The notes beneath the pieces are model-generated. The model did not search any database, had not been told where the DNA came from, and saw nothing but the letters and a program-made list of their open reading frames with translations. Made by a program: the position numbers and the translations under genes. DNA of 55,000 nucleotides from Adiantum capillus-veneris (taxonomy: Eukaryota; Streptophyta; Polypodiopsida; Polypodiales; Pteridaceae): assembly GCA_014529385.2 (NCBI GenBank), contig CM043964.1, positions 107,624,587 to 107,679,586 of the forward strand, in the 5' to 3' direction. This document shows positions 12,116 through 23,474 of this stretch, one piece after another. Each line of letters opens with the position of its first letter. The stretch's first letter is position 1.

Positions 12116-13443
12116 CTAGCAAGCCAATGCAATGGAGATGAGGTCGTCGGCTCCTCCTTGACAAAAAAGTAGAACACCCTCAATGTGTAAATGTTCTCTT
12201 GTACGCCAAACAAAGCCTGAATCTGCAACCCGGTCGGTAATTTCTCCTCTAAGCTCTCCAGGTAAGCTTAAGAGAATATTACAGGCTTTCTCTAGATGTA
12301 AATCTTCCACTGCTACTACTCTAAGAGTGGGTGGAAGGGTTGCCATAGCACTTCATTTTGTAGCATTCACAAAACATGAAAAGGGGGCTGGCTTCACACT
12401 CATGCGAGCAGTTTGACAGTAGCGTATGGTTTGCTGCCGGGCTCCTTCGGGCATGAGCAGCTGCTTGCGGGGTGGAATCCTCTTAAACTCTGTGTGTTTG
12501 GAATGGTGCGTGAAATGACTTTTCCTATACTTCTCGGTCCCTTGCCTAGATGTAACTTCTTCTTCTAGGTGCTCTAAAATGAAGGAATTTGAGCCTTGTG
12601 AGCTTGCTACGCTATCTTCTACTTCAACCACTTATCAACGGGGACTAGCAAAATAGAGCAAGTCATGTGGAAGTGCGCAACAATGCGGGCAAGCTGCTGC
12701 AGAACTTGAAAGTACATGAGATGTGCTAGGGGTATAACCACTCAAGAGACCCTGGCGACTATAAGGGATTCTATGTAATTGCTCGTGAAGAACGGCCTTA
12801 GCAACTCCACTAAGCTGGGCTGCAGGGAGATTAGGTAAGTGGTGTATGATAAAGCAATGTACAAAGCAGATAGCTTCCTCTTCCACTGTCTCCTAGTGCT
12901 CAAATTCCTTGAGCCACAAATCCATGTGCAGAGAAGTGAAGAAATATGCTTACCATGTCGAAGGGTGATCCAAAGGGTTGTAACCAGGCTGGGGCTGCCA
13001 ATTAAAAGATAAGCGTGTTGGTGGTGGTGGCTTCTATATTCTTCCTTCCATGTAGTTTCAAAATCACCGTCTCCCTTCCAAGCTTTCACAATCCGTTTCT
13101 CACCGTCTTCTAGCTGAGTAGGTGTGTGGTTGTTCACTAACCCCAAATAGGTGTGAAAATGCTTGTCTTGCAGCAGCTACATTTGTCGTTGTCTTTCTCC
13201 TGGCCATCGTGTGGGCTCAAAAAGGTGATAGGTTTTGATGTGGACACCGTCTACTAGACCCAAGTGACAGGAAAGTAACGCATAAACTAAATCTTGCGAA
13301 CCCCCTTCTAACTGGTGCTCAATACAATCAAGGTGAAGCACTAAATCTTTGGTGTAAAAAGCCCATGACTCGCCTAGTCGCTCAAGAATTTCCGCTTGTG
13401 AACCTTCAGGAAGAGCGTGCAATCGCTCGGCAAGTGTGTCCAT
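12116..13443 (-). pseudogene. Broken N-terminal ORF of the gag-only element
   Basis: Several consecutive minus-strand frames (13443-13177, 13146 to about 12900, 12886-12635, 12346-12116) join into one interrupted reading. The first opens MDTLAERLHALPEGSQAEIL. Helical, Leu/Glu-rich segments recur, and the last frame holds LSLPGELRGEITDRVADSG. The family is unknown. Position upstream of the capsid domain suggests an N-terminal gag or accessory segment. Confidence 0.35.
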
Positions 13444-14118
13444 TCATGAACATGATGGATTAATTTGAAATCTCATCTTCCTCCTTATGGCTGCTTTTGT
13501 GTGGTGTAAACACCCATACTCTTTACACATGCAAATGGGGCACTCCTAAACAAGATTTTTTTGAGGTAGTTACAGCTTCCTTCAAGAAATTCTTCCTTTA
13601 AGGTTTACGGTAGATGTGATTAACCCAGTGTGAGGATCAAGATGTAAAACAACGGTGTTCTCACGTGCTAATGCTTTGGTGTAAGATAAGAACTTGACAA
13701 TGCCAACTAGGCTCCACATAGGAAATGAGTGCATAACCATGAAAACGGAAAGCGTTGGCCCTCCTCAGTGGGGGAACCAAAAACTTATGAGCCCGGGAAA
13801 AATGAACGAGACCCGGTGGCCTCATTTACCTGCCCGCTCCCTGTGCGCATAGCCTAGATGAACAAGACTGGGGGCACCACCTAGTCATGGGGTGGACTAA
13901 GACACATGGTCTACCAACACTTCCACACAAACTTCACCAACCCAAACACACCCACACACACAAGGAAGAGGGGAACAAGAAGCCAAACCCACCACATGAT
14001 CTTCAATCCTCTTGAGATGTGGGCAAATCTTGCGTACCCACCAAGAAACCAAGCAAGCAAGCAAGAAAACTATGACCAACACAAGAAGTGAGGACGTGTA
14101 GGAGCATGAGCACCACAT

Positions 14119-14633
14119 GTGTTTTTCATTTTTTATTTTCCTTTTTACTCAAGAACCAAGATTATGGAAGCTATGAAAGTAGATCTTTGTTATGCCATAC
14201 CGCGGTAAGAGTAGGGTGTACATAAGTGAGCATAAGAAGTATATAAGTAAGCATAGTGTAGAGAAGGGAGAAGCAAGAAGGCGGCCTTGTCAAAGCCTCA
14301 TGGGAAGTCACCATGTGCGGGAGCAAGAGAGGCTTGAGAGGAAGATGGCAATGCTTCTTTCAAGATAGAAATGGCAAGCGCTTGCGTGGCCATGACAAGG
14401 TAAGAGAGGTGGAGCAAGGCGAGTGGAGGTGGCTTACTTCATGGAGATGGTGGAGGAGGGAGCTTAAGCTACAAGAAGCACTAAGGGGAAAGCATGGTGA
14501 GGGAGAGAGAGAGGGTTGTAGAAGCTCATGGAGGAGGAGAGTATGAGTAAGGCTAAGAGACGAGGAGGAGTAGCATGGTTTGGAGAGGTTCAAGGTCTTC
14601 TTCTTGAGAGTGGGTTGGAGTCTCTCTTTTTTA
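14119..14633 (-). mobile_element. Truncated 5' LTR of the minus-strand gag-only element
   Basis: It repeats 8826-9318 with few differences, including the TACCGCGGTAAGAGTAGGG and GAGAGTGGGTTGGAGTCTC stretches. Homology stops abruptly at 14633, before the TATA-bearing part present in the other copy. The 5' LTR has therefore lost its U3 promoter. Confidence 0.6.
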
Positions 14634-14659
14634 ACGACACCCACCATGTGTATGTATTC

Positions 14660-15055
14660 ATTTTTCAAACTAACTTCTTTCACTATTTGCTATCCTCGTG
14701 TCTTCACTTTTTTTTTTTTGGTTAAGAGTTTCAATTCCATTGGGCAAATGTCTGAGAAGGTCTCTAATTTTCTTGAGTGCCTCTTCATTCACAATAGGAT
14801 CCCCTTTAGACTCTCCCTTGGATTGGGCGAAATCCCCTAGATAACCACTCTCACTCTCATAGGAGACATCGGTCAAGGTAATTTCATCCCTCACCGACCC
14901 CAAAGGTTCAATTTTTGCTTGTTCCTCAGTTTTGACTTATAGTACAAGAATAGGAGTAATGTCATACCCCATCTCATCACAGAATTTAGTGCCTTTAGAC
15001 ATAGCACTAACATCAATCATTGCCAAAAATTGCAATTATGCATGCTCATCAATCT
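14660..15055 (-). pseudogene. Unrecognised minus-strand coding remnant
   Basis: Reading leftward from about 15055, one frame gives [20 protein letters not shown], a stop, then KTEEQAKIEPLGSVRDEI and SGYLGDFAQSKGESKGD, ending near 14670. The acidic, low-complexity composition resembles linker regions of retroelement polyproteins, but no domain is recognised. Confidence 0.3.
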
Positions 15056-15077
15056 CGACTTGTGGAAAAGGTTGAGG

Positions 15078-15223
<146 letters not shown>

Positions 15224-15224
15224 T

Positions 15225-16243
15225 GGTTGTAAGCCAAAGGCATGCAAAAGAGACTATGTGGAGTAAGGACAAGGGACTACAACAAGTGAAGGGTGAATGA
15301 AGAATGCATGAAGAGGATGGTGCAAAATGGATGGAGCGAGCGGATGAAGACTATGGAACCTAGCGGCATAGTAATTTTCCATTTAGCTAAGCCCAGGCTA
15401 GTCAAGATGTGGATTGTTCGCCCATGTGTGAAGAGAACATTGTAAATTAGCCCTAGGTATAAAGGACAATGAGGCTAAGGTTAACTCATTCTTTTGGGTC
15501 ATTTCTAAGTGTGAGCTCTTGGTGAGCAAGGAGCACATCTCTTCACTACTCCCTAGAGCAATAGCAATCTATGCTTGCATCTTCTCTATGATGCAAGGCA
15601 AGTAAAGCTTGCTCTCTTAGTTTTCTACTTATCTCCATTATTTTCAGCATATTTCATCAATATAATGCTAAGTGCTGATTTGGTGTATGGTTTAAGGTGT
15701 TAATCTCATGTATTGTTTGTTCATTTTGTGTGCTTTCATGATTGAGTGGTTGTAGCAATGTATTTGTTGTTTTGATCAAGATTAGAGTAGGATTAAAGCA
15801 CCATATGTTGTGCTAATCATTCTCATGTGTGTGTGCTAAGATTAGAGCTTGCTTCATTAAGCTTGAGTTCGATAGGATTAAGTGTGGATTCGGTGGCTGT
15901 TTTGCATGCTTGTCTTTGTCAGGATTAGTAGTCAAAATGGTGCCTTGAGTTTGTGCTAGATCCAATCAAGCTTAGCACTTGTGATTAGTAGCTAGCCAAT
16001 GTATGATTTGTGGTGGGATTTGAGAGATGATTAGTTGAGATGCGGATTGAATGTGTGTGCATGATTGGTTGCGTGTTTGTCTTGATGCTCCAATGCGAGT
16101 GACGTCGCATTGATTCCTCCGTGAGCTAGCCAGGTAACTTAAGCTCCACCAAATTGACAATCCGTTTGGAAGCTTGTAGTACGAGTGTGTGTGTGTGTGT
16201 GTGTGCGAGAGATTGGAGCACTGCTAGTGGTATGGCGGCTGAT
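15225..16243 (+). mobile_element. Probable 5' LTR of a gypsy-type element
   Basis: The right edge is set by the primer-binding site at 16247. A TATA-like motif, GGTATAAAGG, lies at about 15456-15465, and the sequence after it is free of ORFs, as expected for an LTR. No second copy is present in the window, so the left edge and LTR status are inferred. A short (TG)n run lies at about 16187-16204. Confidence 0.45.
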
Positions 16244-16246
16244 AAA

Positions 16247-16264
16247 TGGCGCTGTTGTCGGGGA
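16247..16264 (+). promoter_or_regulatory. tRNA-Asp-like primer-binding site
   Basis: TGGCGCTGTTGTCGGGGA differs at two positions from TGGCGCCGTTGCCGGGGA, the site typical of Tat/Athila-type plant Ty3/gypsy elements. Both differences are C-to-T changes. Confidence 0.75.
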
Positions 16265-18245
16265 ACGAAAGACCTAATCTAGTGAGCTTTGCTTCATTCG
16301 ATAAGTGCAAGAGCTCTAGCTAGAAGAGCCAAAAAGGAATCACATTTTCTTCTTTTTTGCATTAGGTTACTATAGATTAATTAGAGTAGTTAGTAGCTAA
16401 TGGTGTGTGCATTGAGAAGAAGGGAGGAGTTTGTAGAGCTCAAAAATCTCTACTAAAAACCCCTTTGCGGTGAGTAATTCCCGCCATTAGATTAGCTAGG
16501 AATAGATTAGCATAGCTAGTAGTTAGATTAGCACAAGAAGGCTTAGATTAGTGAGATTTAGTTAGATTTAATTTGTTGTTTTTAGTTAGAGTTAGTCTAG
16601 AGATAGTGTAGATTAGTGGAGTGTAGTTAGTTGTTAGTTTAGAGCATAGATTATTAATATTTAAATTAGTTTTAATTTCTTTGTTTTTTGTTAATTAGTG
16701 AGTAATAAGCATAGATTAGATTAGCGTTAGTTATTAGTTTAGTTAAGCTAAGTAGTAGCATAGTTAGAGCATAGATTAGGGACTGTTTATAGATAAAAGT
16801 AGATAACTATTTAGGATACTTAGCATTAGAGTAGGCTAATTAGTGAGTTAGTTAGCTATTAGATAAAGTAATTAATTAGAAGTTAGTGGACTAAGATTAG
16901 AGTGCATTGTAGTTGGTATTAGTTAGCTTGCATTGCATCATAGATAGCTAGTTTAATAGAATAGATTAGTGGGCTACTTGCTTAGCGAAAGCTAGCATGG
17001 GCCATAGATTAGTGAGCATTAATAGATCATTAGTGTTAGTTTAGTGAGCTGAAGTTAGTATTAGCTTTAGAATTAGTGGGTTTATCTAGGAAAGAGTAGA
17101 GCTAGTGTAGCTAGTGTAGTGTCATAGTATTAGGCATAGTTAGGCATAGGCTAATTAGGCCCAATCTAACCTTGATTAATCTTGTGTGCAGCTACTGCAA
17201 GAAAAGGAGATTAGTGAGCTCTATTCTTGCTTAAGCATTTTTATTTATGCATACATGGTTATTTGGGTAGATTAGAATACGGCATTGTGCCGGGAGCGGA
17301 ACACAAGCTGCCATGAGCATGAAGCTATCGCTTAGCTATCCTTTGGGGGTCGCGTGGGACTTTTGGCCTTGAGCTAATCTCCTAGGCACTACCTTGTGCA
17401 TCCTTGGCATAGTGTAGTGGGAACGGTGTGCACGTGGGTGAGCTCTACTTTGCCAGAAAACAACTATTTTTGAGCACGCAGGCGGTCAACTACCCCTGCT
17501 TAACTCTCCTGCATTAAAGGAGCAATTAATGGGCTTCAAATCAGCTAAAAAGCTGATGTCGATCGGAGCTCAAAGATTGACATCATGATGTCAATCTGAG
17601 GGGCAGAGAGTAGATAGACCAATTTTTTGAAATTCAAGGTATTCAACCTCTTGCTTGACTCCTATACATCTCCCCTATGTGCTTTGATTTCTAGACAAGA
17701 CCAATATTTGCAAGAGAGGGCCAAAATTGTGTTGACTAGCTTGCCATAGTTGATAATTGAACTCCTAAGGTACCTAAAAGGAACTCCAACGTTGCACAAC
17801 TTGTCAAACACATTAAAAGAGTAGAAACAAAGCTGTGAGCATCCAAGATTCAGCGCAAAAGCAGTGCTATTGGACTTGATCATGTCCAGGAGCCTGTTTG
17901 AGCTGTAGAGGTCAGTTTTTAGTGATTTTTTTAGCTATACTCTATCATGTTAATTTTAGTTTTATTGATATTTCTAACTAAAATCCTTTAAATATTGAAA
18001 GTGGGTACCTATCTAGGGTAAGCCCCACTCTAATCAATCAAACCAAGCCAGTAACAAGTGGATTGTGACTCAAGGGTCTAAGGCAAGCTTTCTAGAGTCT
18101 ATTGGCACAAAGGAAGCTACACATAAAACACATAAAACACAAGACAATTAAAGGTATCTACTCAAAGAAGTGGGACCAGAGCTATTGCTCCATTGGACCT
18201 CACTCAAGAGGATAGAACATTGAATTCCAAAACTTTAAAGAAGTC
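16265..18245 (+). mobile_element. Long untranslated leader with TAG/TTAG-rich tract
   Basis: Two kilobases separate the primer site and the first ORF. From about 16370 to 17160 the sequence is dominated by short TTAG, ATTAG, TAGTTAG and AGATTAG words without a strict period. Beyond 17270 it becomes ordinary sequence, including an inverted motif, GATTGACATCA/TGATGTCAATC, at about 17575-17598. Long leaders are usual in Tat/Ogre-type elements. Confidence 0.55.
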
Positions 18246-19136
18246 TTGGATAGTATGACATCCAATACCATGGATGACTTGTACCATATTGATAAACAAA
18301 GGGCTAATGCGCACTTTACAAAGCCGCTACATAACACACGACTAGTGTATGCTAGAGAGAATCATGTTGGAGCCAAGCTCTATGTTGATCCCGCTAACAC
18401 TTATGTTGTTAAATTGGAAAATGCTCCTACTATGTCAGAACCTTATGTCATGGTAAGATTTCAAGTGGACCAATATATTATCGCAAAAGGAACAATCTTT
18501 TTGATGACGCCAGAGTATGAGGACATGAACCCTCAAGGGATTGTGTTGCATGCAAGGGCATACATGAAGCATCTCCAAGAATCAATTGTAGAACCAAAGG
18601 ATGTGGGGGCAACCAAAAGTGCTTCTTACATTCCAACAAATCCACCAATGTTGGACCCAAAGATAAGCTCTTCAGCTGCTCCTATTGAAGTTTCCTATGT
18701 ACAAGTTGCTAGGATTATGCTTGATCAAGAGCATGTGGTATTATATAGAAATAGCGTGGGTGTATTCTATTGCACTCGAATGTCTTTGATGCACACATAT
18801 CCACTTGAAAATGTTATCAATGTTTATCATGATGAAAATGGAAACCCACTTTCACTTGAAGATGATTGTAAAAATCAATATAGAATAGTGCACCGGCATG
18901 AGTTGGAAAGATATACATGGGATGGTATTCAGGTAAAACTACATACAGAAGTGGCAACTGCCGCTCACTTTAAGGATGTCCAACTTAAAAGATCTTTGGT
19001 GAGTGCTCCTTGTGACCGTTTGGATCCATCAGTGGCTATACCTCTAGAAGAACCAATCTCTAGAATGCACCCAAGGGGTGAGACAAGACCTAGAGAGAAA
19101 CCTGTAAGATCAAAAGAACCTCTAGTACCTCCATGA
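18246..19136 (+). pseudogene. Extra ORF upstream of gag in the Tat-like element
   Basis: A 296-codon frame begins MDSMTSNTMDDLYHIDK and ends KPVRSKEPLVPP before TGA at 19134. The same frame continues past the stop as FEREERIDRTWDVRDE into the capsid domain, so this is probably the N-terminal part of one long gag ORF, or an ORF1 fused to gag, interrupted by one stop. The N-terminal domain is not recognised. Tat/Ogre elements are known to carry an additional ORF before gag, which would fit. Confidence 0.55.
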
Positions 19137-20690
19137 TTTGAAAGGGAAGAGAGAATAGATAGAACATGGGATGTAAGGGATGAAACAATTAAGACTTTAA
19201 GGCCATCTACCCTACAAGAATTTTGTAAGAAGTTTGATGGAACGGGGGATCCATATGACCACATAGCACAGTATCGTCAACTTCTTTTTGCTGAAGGAGT
19301 GACTGATGTGCACACAATGGTGCAAGGATTTGGATTAACCATGGAGGGCCAAGCCTTGCTTTGTATGACTTTGAGATCTTGGTAGAACACTTCATAGAAC
19401 CCTTTTCCAAGATAGGAATAAAGCACAATACGATGACTCAAATCCTAGGCTTTAAACAAAAAGAAAATGAGACTGTGAGGGAGAGTATTGACCGACTCCG
19501 AACATACATAACAAGATGTCCTAAAAAGGAGATGCCAAGTCAAGAATGACTAATCTCTTGTTTCCTTGAGGGGTTAAGGGATAAGCAATTATATATGCAT
19601 CTCTTCGGGAAGAATCACATAGATTTTGATGAGTGTTGTTACGATGCTCAAAAGTTGATTGATAACCGTGATCTTCAAAAATCCAAAACATCAACATCTT
19701 TTACAAAATCTGATGACATGGGAAAAAATGTAGATATAGATTCAATTGCTGAGGCCATCTTACAAAAAATGAAACAAGAAACAAGATTTGATGTGCTTTA
19801 TAGACCCTATCCATTGAGACAATACTCTTGTTTGAATCTTGTGGTGGAAATCATCCAATTGATAGATGTCCAAGTGCATGTCTATTGAAGTGGTGTGATG
19901 TATGTTGGAAAATGACTAATCACGAGTCTAGGGAGTGCTATTACTACCCAAGGATGGAAAGTGAGAGAAGAATTGGGCAAACTTTACAAGTTGTTCCAAT
20001 TACATCACATAGAGAGATGCCAATCTTAGGAGAGCAACCTCCTATGGCAAGCATTTCTAATGTGAGAAACGTTGAAGTGGAAGGGAGTGTACCATTAGAA
20101 AGGAAAAAGCCAAGAATATTTTACCATGTGGAAGATATTTTTGCAAGACATGCCTCTAGTAGCCATGAAACAAACCATTTGCTTATGCAACTCAAAGCAA
20201 AAATAGGTCATGTTCAAGGAACTTCTACACAAAAAGCATCTCCACCTAGTGAATCAATTGAGCCATGTATTACAAATCATGAGGATCATGGAACAAGGGG
20301 CAGCACCAAGGAAAGAAACTGGCTAAAAGTGATATGCTATTCTAGTGCTTGTGGAAATGACCATCTACCTAGGGATTGTCCTTCAAGACCAGTCCCAAGG
20401 GAACAACCTGAAAAGACCCCATTGAATATGGTTGAGACTATTCCAGGGTCTTCAGAAGCAGGAACAACTTCACTAAATATTGTGACAAGTGCTCAAGCTA
20501 AACAACAACACATTGAGGAGCCAAACACATTGGAAACAAAAAAGAAACCCAAGAAACGTAAAAGAAGAAAAGCGCAAAAGATAAAAATGCCACCAAAATC
20601 AGATGATGAAGCATCGGGGGATGAAAATGCAGATGAACCCCAAGTTTCACTAGAAGAACTATCTAAAACTAGTTTGGGGGGGGGGGAGAC
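19137..20690 (+). pseudogene. gag capsid and zinc-knuckle region of the Tat-like element
   Basis: Capsid motifs run from LQEFCKKFDGTGDPYDHIA through GLTMEGQALL. A one-base deletion near 19361 changes frame, continuing as YDFEILVEHFIEPFSKIG and then ETVRESIDRLRTYITRCPKK. TGA at 19547-19549 stands where most relatives have Arg (QE-R-LISCFLEGL). Downstream are CGGNHPIDRCP and CYSSACGNDHLPRDCP, degenerate zinc-knuckle-like pairs, and a Lys-rich tail. Frames are broken at about 19549 and 19888. No protease, RT or integrase follows, because a truncated LINE begins at about 20690. Confidence 0.7.
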
Positions 20691-20916
20691 TACAACAAAG
20701 GATTAGAAGCATTATAGCCAGACACCCTGAATGCTCCTAAGAAGTTTATTTAATAATTTGTATTTAGTTTTTCACATTTATTTTCACACTTTCACACTTT
20801 TCACACTTAGTACTTTAGTACTAAGGTACCCAGACATTGTAACAGATTCACCACTTTTGTATCAGTTTGGTCTCATAGGTCATTCTGGCCTTTTGATGAC
20901 GTTAATATAACATTTC

Positions 20917-20921
<5 letters not shown>
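20690..20921 (+). mobile_element. 5'-truncated LINE, 3' UTR only
   Basis: It matches 27003-27232 of the longer LINE, from the end of ORF2 through CAGACATTGTAACAGATTC and GGTCTCATAGGTCATTCTGG to the CT tail. Severe 5' truncation is the usual result of target-primed reverse transcription. Confidence 0.85.

Positions 20922-21000
<79 letters not shown>
20922..21000. repeat. (CT)n tail of about 79 bases
   Basis: A pure CT run directly after the LINE 3' UTR, in the same position as the CT tail of the longer LINE. Confidence 0.97.
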
Positions 21001-21004
<4 letters not shown>

Positions 21005-21080
21005 TACTCGTCAGCTAGATCTTTAAGGTCTCTTGGGATAGTTTCCTACGACGTTAAAACTCTCTTCTTCTTCTCTCTCC
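21001..21080 (+). mobile_element. 5'-truncated SINE fragment
   Basis: GCTAGATCTTTAAGGTCTCT through ACGTTAAAACTCTCTTCTTC matches the 3' half of the SINE at 54576-54722. The tRNA-like half is missing. Confidence 0.7.
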
Positions 21081-21700
21081 CCAAAAGAAAAGAGGCTGAC
21101 TTCTATTACTTAAAAAACCCCTCATGACACTCAAATGGTGCCAATTCTGAGGGCAAGTACATCAAAGTAGGCCCAAAGTGTCACTGATTTCGCCCTTGAC
21201 ATGGACAAGGCTGATTATCTGCAATTGTTGAATGCATTTTTTATGCTTGCTGAACTTTTGCAGGAGCAACTTGGGGAGCTTCTGATGCATGAGAGGCTTC
21301 AAGGGCCTAAATTGTTGCCTTGACCAAAATATCGAAGGACATAGCTTACCTTTCCTGTTCTGTTTTTTGTGCCATGGGACCTGTTGGTTGTTGTCTAGGC
21401 CTCCCTTGCCCACTGGTGATGCATTCCATGGTGTTACCCAACCGGTAGGCTGGTATGAGGCGGGAACCCCGTTCCTAGGGTTTCCCAAGGTCAGAGTCTC
21501 AAGGCTTCTGCATTTATACTACTAAATGTGTGTGTCATGTCACTTTTAGTGAGTTTACATATTTATTAGCATTTTTAGCCATTTTCTAGGATCGTGGGGT
21601 TTTCCGGGCAAGTAGGGAAACTCTACGAATTGCCTATATATGCAACCCCCCCCCCCCTTTGTACTTTTGGCATGTTGTTCAGTGCAGAGATCCAACGTTT
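21081..21700. other. No gene identified
   Basis: No domain is recognised on either strand. The segment contains a 10-C homopolymer near 21648 and ends at a (CT)n block. It may be part of an element's untranslated sequence. Confidence 0.5.
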
Positions 21701-21702
<2 letters not shown>

Positions 21703-21753
<51 letters not shown>

Positions 21754-22210
21754 CGAGGGCGAGCAAGCTGAGGCGAGGACGAGCAGGCTGAGGTGAGGTC
21801 GAGGGCGAGCAGCCTGAGGCGAGGGCGAGCACCCTCAGACGAGGGCGACCTCTCCTGAGACGAGGGTGAGCCTGAGGCGAAGGCGAGCAGCCTGAGACGA
21901 GGGCAACCACTCCTGAGACGAAGGCGAGCTTGAGGCGAGGGTGAGCAGCTTGAGACGAGGACGACCTCTCCTGAGACGAAGACGAACCTGAGGCGAGGGC
22001 GAGCAGCCTGAGACGGGGCGAGCCTGAGACGAGGGCGAGCACCCTGGGACGAGGACAAAGGTGAGCAGCCTAGACGAGGACGAGCAGCTTGAGACGAAGG
22101 CGAGCAGCCTAGACAAAGGGGAGGGCGAGCAGCCTAGACATGGGCGAACGGCCTAGACGAAGACGAGGATGAGCAGGTCGTCTGGCGAGGGCGAGGGCGA
22201 GGTGCAGCAA
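21703..22210. repeat. (CT)n followed by GAGGCGAGGGCGAGC minisatellite
   Basis: About 50 bases of CT are followed by about 460 bases of degenerate units such as CTGAGGCGAGGGCGAGCAGC, interspersed with CTCCTGAGACGA. The GC content is far above that of its neighbours. Long ORFs on both strands here are by-products of the repeat. It sits directly before the LINE ORF1 and may be its 5' UTR. Confidence 0.85.
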
Positions 22211-22290
22211 CTTACATTGCTCTGTCACATCAACACCAGTGGCAGCTGGTGAGGGCTTGACTCAGTGCTCGCTCTGTTCCTCTCTCTCGG

Positions 22291-23444
22291 ATGGACCAAC
22301 CAGTCGAGGATGGTGATGCAAGTGGTTTCACCACCCCACAAAAAATGAAAGCGACATTCAAGCGGAGGAACAGAGATAGTATACTCTCGCCAAGCTCTCT
22401 ATGGGCAGGTAAAACCGTCAGAGTCCAAGATGATTTAATGATGGAGAGGGTTCAGGTGATGATTAAATCGGAGCTCAGCTTTATGAGAGATGACATCAGG
22501 AAAGAGATGTACGCAAACGCAGATAGTTATAAGAATTCTATGTATAAAGATATGAGGAAATAATTGGATAAAGCGATGCTTGATAAGCATGATGAGATGT
22601 ATCTATCTGTGAAAGGGGAGATGCAGGCTCTAATGCGGGCAAAAGTGAATGTAATGGAATGTATTATGCAGAAAAAGTTGGATGTGGCAATTGCAAGCTT
22701 TGAATCTTGGAAAACCACTATGGAAAAGTGCATGAAGGATAAAGATGCAGTGATCGAAGAACTTAAAGGGGAACTTGCAGCTTGCAAATCTATGCCCAAA
22801 ATGGAGGGGCCAATTCAGCCCTCGATGCTAAAGGAGCTCGAAGAAATTAAGGAGCAGGTGAAAACTCTGCGTGAAGGGGAAGAACAAAACTCGAAAGAGG
22901 CTTCCTCATGGGCGGAGCGCCTTTTTAAAACACAGGAGAAAGTTGACGAAGCAGAAAAATGGATTGAAGGTGCAAAGAAAGGGAAGGCCCGGATGCCAGA
23001 AGTGCACATACTTCTACCATCATCAATATGACCATTGAGGAGGAACAGAAGAGGAGGACTAGAGCCCTCCATGTGCGTATTACTGGTATCAAAGACACCG
23101 AAAATGTAGAAGACGAAGTGAAGGAACTCTTGCAGCGCATGGGCATCCCGGAACCTATGCACACAGGTGCTTGGAGAGTAGGAAAGAAGGGAGTGGATGA
23201 TAAGGGAAACGTCAAAGAGAGAGCACTTATTTTGCGTTTCCCGAATTTGGAAACAAGGAAGGAATTCCTGAAGAAGAGACCAGCACTTAAGAAAACTGGA
23301 ATATTTATGGGGGATGACCTTACTTTAGCACAAATAGCATATATGCAAGAGTTGATGCCAGAGATCAAGGCAGCAAGGGAGAAGGGAAAAATTGCCTTTT
23401 ATAGAGGAGGGAAAGTAGTGGTTTTGGAAAGACGCACAACATGA
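22291..23444 (+). pseudogene. LINE ORF1: coiled-coil segment plus RRM-like RNA-binding segment
   Basis: The first frame (22291-23031) begins MDQPVEDGDASGFTTPQKMK, has one TAA at 22561-22563 and reads on into long Glu/Lys/Met-rich helices typical of an ORF1p coiled coil. It ends in the ATGA at 23028-23031. The ATG of that overlap starts a second frame (23028-23444) with RALHVRITGIKDTENVED, KEFLKKRPALKKTGIFMGDD and IAFYRGGKVVVLERR, matching the LINE ORF1 RRM-like fold. The junction may be a one-base frameshift in a single ORF1 or a true stop-start overlap. Confidence 0.7.
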
Positions 23445-23474
23445 CGGTGCAAGACATATGGGACTACACTCCGG

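Larger units (their letters stand above)
10049..14119 (-). mobile_element. Internal region of a decayed minus-strand LTR element lacking pol
   Basis: It lies between the two direct repeats. In transcription order (right to left) it shows a leader, a broken N-terminal ORF region (13443 to about 12116), a retrotransposon gag domain (11801 to about 11240), and fragments down to 10101. I see no reverse transcriptase, integrase or protease motif on either strand. This fits a non-autonomous gag-bearing class such as the described TR-GAG elements. A primer-site candidate, TGGTGCTCATGCTCC, lies on the minus strand just inside the right repeat at about 14101-14115, but its tRNA is not identified. Confidence 0.55.

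Noticed and set aside
21555-22116. Long Ser/Arg/Leu-rich minus-strand ORFs
   Set aside because: They arise from the GC-rich GAGGCGAGGGCGAGC repeat, and several frames are open at once.
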